From NCBI GenBank assembly GCA_028825055.1, contig JAPKAW010000097.1, positions 1-6,855 on the forward strand: 6,855 bases of DNA. The letters run 5' to 3'. Position 1 is the stretch's first letter. The number at the start of each line of letters is the position of its first letter. Below the pieces are notes generated by a model that saw nothing but the letters and a program-made list of their open reading frames with translations, searched no databases and had not been told where the DNA came from. Origin of the DNA: Flavobacteriales bacterium (GTDB taxonomy: Bacteria > Bacteroidota > Bacteroidia > Flavobacteriales_D > Sanyastnellaceae). Positions 5,800 to 6,855 of this stretch are shown here, in pieces. The translations under genes were made by a program, and so were the position numbers.

Positions 5800-6855
5800 C
5801 GGAATTGACGTTTTCTACTGCTGTTTCAACGACTCGACCCGATATGTACTCCTTCCACGCTTGATCCAGAATGGCATGCGTCCACGATTCGACCACGGAA
5901 CTTCCTCCCATCGGATCAAAAACACGGTGCAAGCCTGATTCTTCGCGCATGATGTGCTGAACATTTCGTGCCCATCGGAGTCCCTCCTCTGATCCTGCAG
6001 CCTCATGATTCATTCTGTCATGGGGCAATGTTTCAATCCCGTCCGCGCACCCGATCACCGCAGCATATGCTCCAGAGGACTGTGGAATTAAATGATCCTG
6101 AATCAGGATTGGATCAGAAGGATACTGGGCGTTTACGGCATCGATCCATACCGGAGTGTCGGGAAGTTCGCGGTAGGCCAGCCATCGGCTCCAAAACAAG
6201 CGCAACGCGCGTAAGCTGGCTATTTCAACCAGAACATTCGCACCAACCACCCATTTCAAAACAACTTTTCGCGTTGCATGCGCACTCATATCGTCCAGAT
6301 CTAAGGCCGTCATAAACCCATCTAAGGCCCACCCAATCCGCGCCATAACAGTGGTGCGTCCTAGGCCGCTTTCAAGCCAATCAGCCGATGGACACGTCCA
6401 AGAACGAAGCGCTGGAAACATCTCGTGCACATCTTTCATGTGCTGCAACGCTTCTTCAGCGCTTCCTGAACTCAACCACGAACCACGCAACTTAGAATCT
6501 GCACCCACAACTTTCAAGTCTTGCACAACGGTCTCAGAAAAACCTCCAGTAAGATGCAAAGAAATCATTTCCAAGTGCACCCCTAGCAGCATGACTTTCA
6601 GCTGTCCTGACGCCTCCATGCGAAGGCCCTCCACACCGTGAATAAGCGCTTGAAGCAATAGAGTATTGCCCCTTATTCGCTGCTGCAGTTCCCAGCCATT
6701 AGGAGCCTTTTGGCCGCCCATCACTTTGGGAGGCAAAAGAGGCCAATCCATTCTTTGCACCCCACGCAAAGGCATCTGCCAGCCCTCTGCGTGCATCGGA
6801 TTGACTTCTAAACCTTTGGCTTGTTCAAGCCAAAGTGATTCATCAAAAGAGGCAA
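5792..6855 (-). CDS. mutA: Methylmalonyl-CoA mutase small subunit, 5' end outside window
   Basis: This is the probably non-catalytic partner of the large subunit, forming a heterodimer. The frame stays open to the right edge, giving 353 residues. The 19 codons before the ATG at 6794-6796 read ASFDESLWLEQAKGLEVNP. They resemble the small-subunit N-terminus (LKG.dydE.L.W...EGI.V.P), so that ATG is internal and the true start is beyond the window. Further matches are GWELQQRIRG (about 53-62), HGVEGLRM (72-79), the barrel segment VLVEIASLRALRLFW (207-221), WARNVQHIMREESGLHRVFD (293-312), and DPMGGS (312-317 region). The protein stops soon after the barrel, so no B12-binding domain exists, as is usual in Bacteroidota small subunits. 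The segment where mutases usually read NxxRTTxEA is degenerate here (DHLIPQSSGAYAAVIG). Its stop overlaps the mutB start, suggesting translational coupling. Confidence 0.9.
   Translation of the reverse strand, partial: ASFDESLWLEQAKGLEVNPMHAEGWQMPLRGVQRMDWPLLPPKVMGGQKAPNGWELQQRIRGNTLLLQALIHGVEGLRMEASGQLKVMLLGVHLEMISLHLTGGFSETVVQDLKVVGADSKLRGSWLSSGSAEEALQHMKDVHEMFPALRSWTCPSADWLESGLGRTTVMARIGWALDGFMTALDLDDMSAHATRKVVLKWVVGANVLVEIASLRALRLFWSRWLAYRELPDTPVWIDAVNAQYPSDPILIQDHLIPQSSGAYAAVIGCADGIETLPHDRMNHEAAGSEEGLRWARNVQHIMREESGLHRVFDPMGGSSVVESWTHAILDQAWKEYISGRVVETAVENVNSDA

Noticed and set aside
5287..5864. Long + strand open frames (173 and 134 codons) opposite mutB
   Set aside because: They are antisense to highly conserved mutase sequence, have no recognisable domain and show residue composition typical of shadow frames.
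6794..6796. ATG at 6796 (- strand) as the start of mutA
   Set aside because: The 19 in-frame codons upstream match the small-subunit N-terminal pattern and contain no stop, so the gene runs off the window.

Overview
The window looks like an ordinary chromosomal core region from a member of the Bacteroidota, possibly a marine flavobacterium-like lineage of moderate G+C. The hints are a TAnnTTTG-type promoter before the HU gene, no clear Shine-Dalgarno sequences, and a methylmalonyl-CoA mutase whose small subunit lacks a B12-binding domain. The phylum call is moderate in confidence. I offer no genus.

Layout, left to right. The + strand opens with the last 49 codons of an unidentified membrane protein, followed by a probable terminator. 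A 165-base intergenic region then carries a C-rich tract (G-quadruplex motif on the - strand) and a putative promoter. Next come an HU-type nucleoid protein (318-587), a strong terminator (608-640), and three closely spaced + strand genes: trmH-type tRNA 2'-O-methyltransferase (666-1364), a MATE-family transporter (1412-2749) and fmt, methionyl-tRNA formyltransferase (2763-3749). On the - strand, converging on fmt with a 13-base gap, are the two methylmalonyl-CoA mutase subunits. The small subunit (5792 to beyond the right edge) is upstream and overlaps the large subunit (3763-5799) by 8 bases.

The + strand cluster joins a chromosome-organising protein to tRNA modification and initiator-tRNA formylation, with an exporter between the two tRNA enzymes. 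The - strand pair forms one enzyme that interconverts succinyl-CoA and methylmalonyl-CoA. All active-site residues I could align are present in the large subunit. The small subunit looks structural.

I found no mobile element, CRISPR array, tRNA or rRNA gene, phage gene or defence system, and no evidence of an undescribed multi-gene system. The points most worth a second look are regulatory or concern gene boundaries: the G-quadruplex motif at the HU promoter, the terminator that fixes the true trmH start, and the shortened N-terminus of the mutase large subunit.
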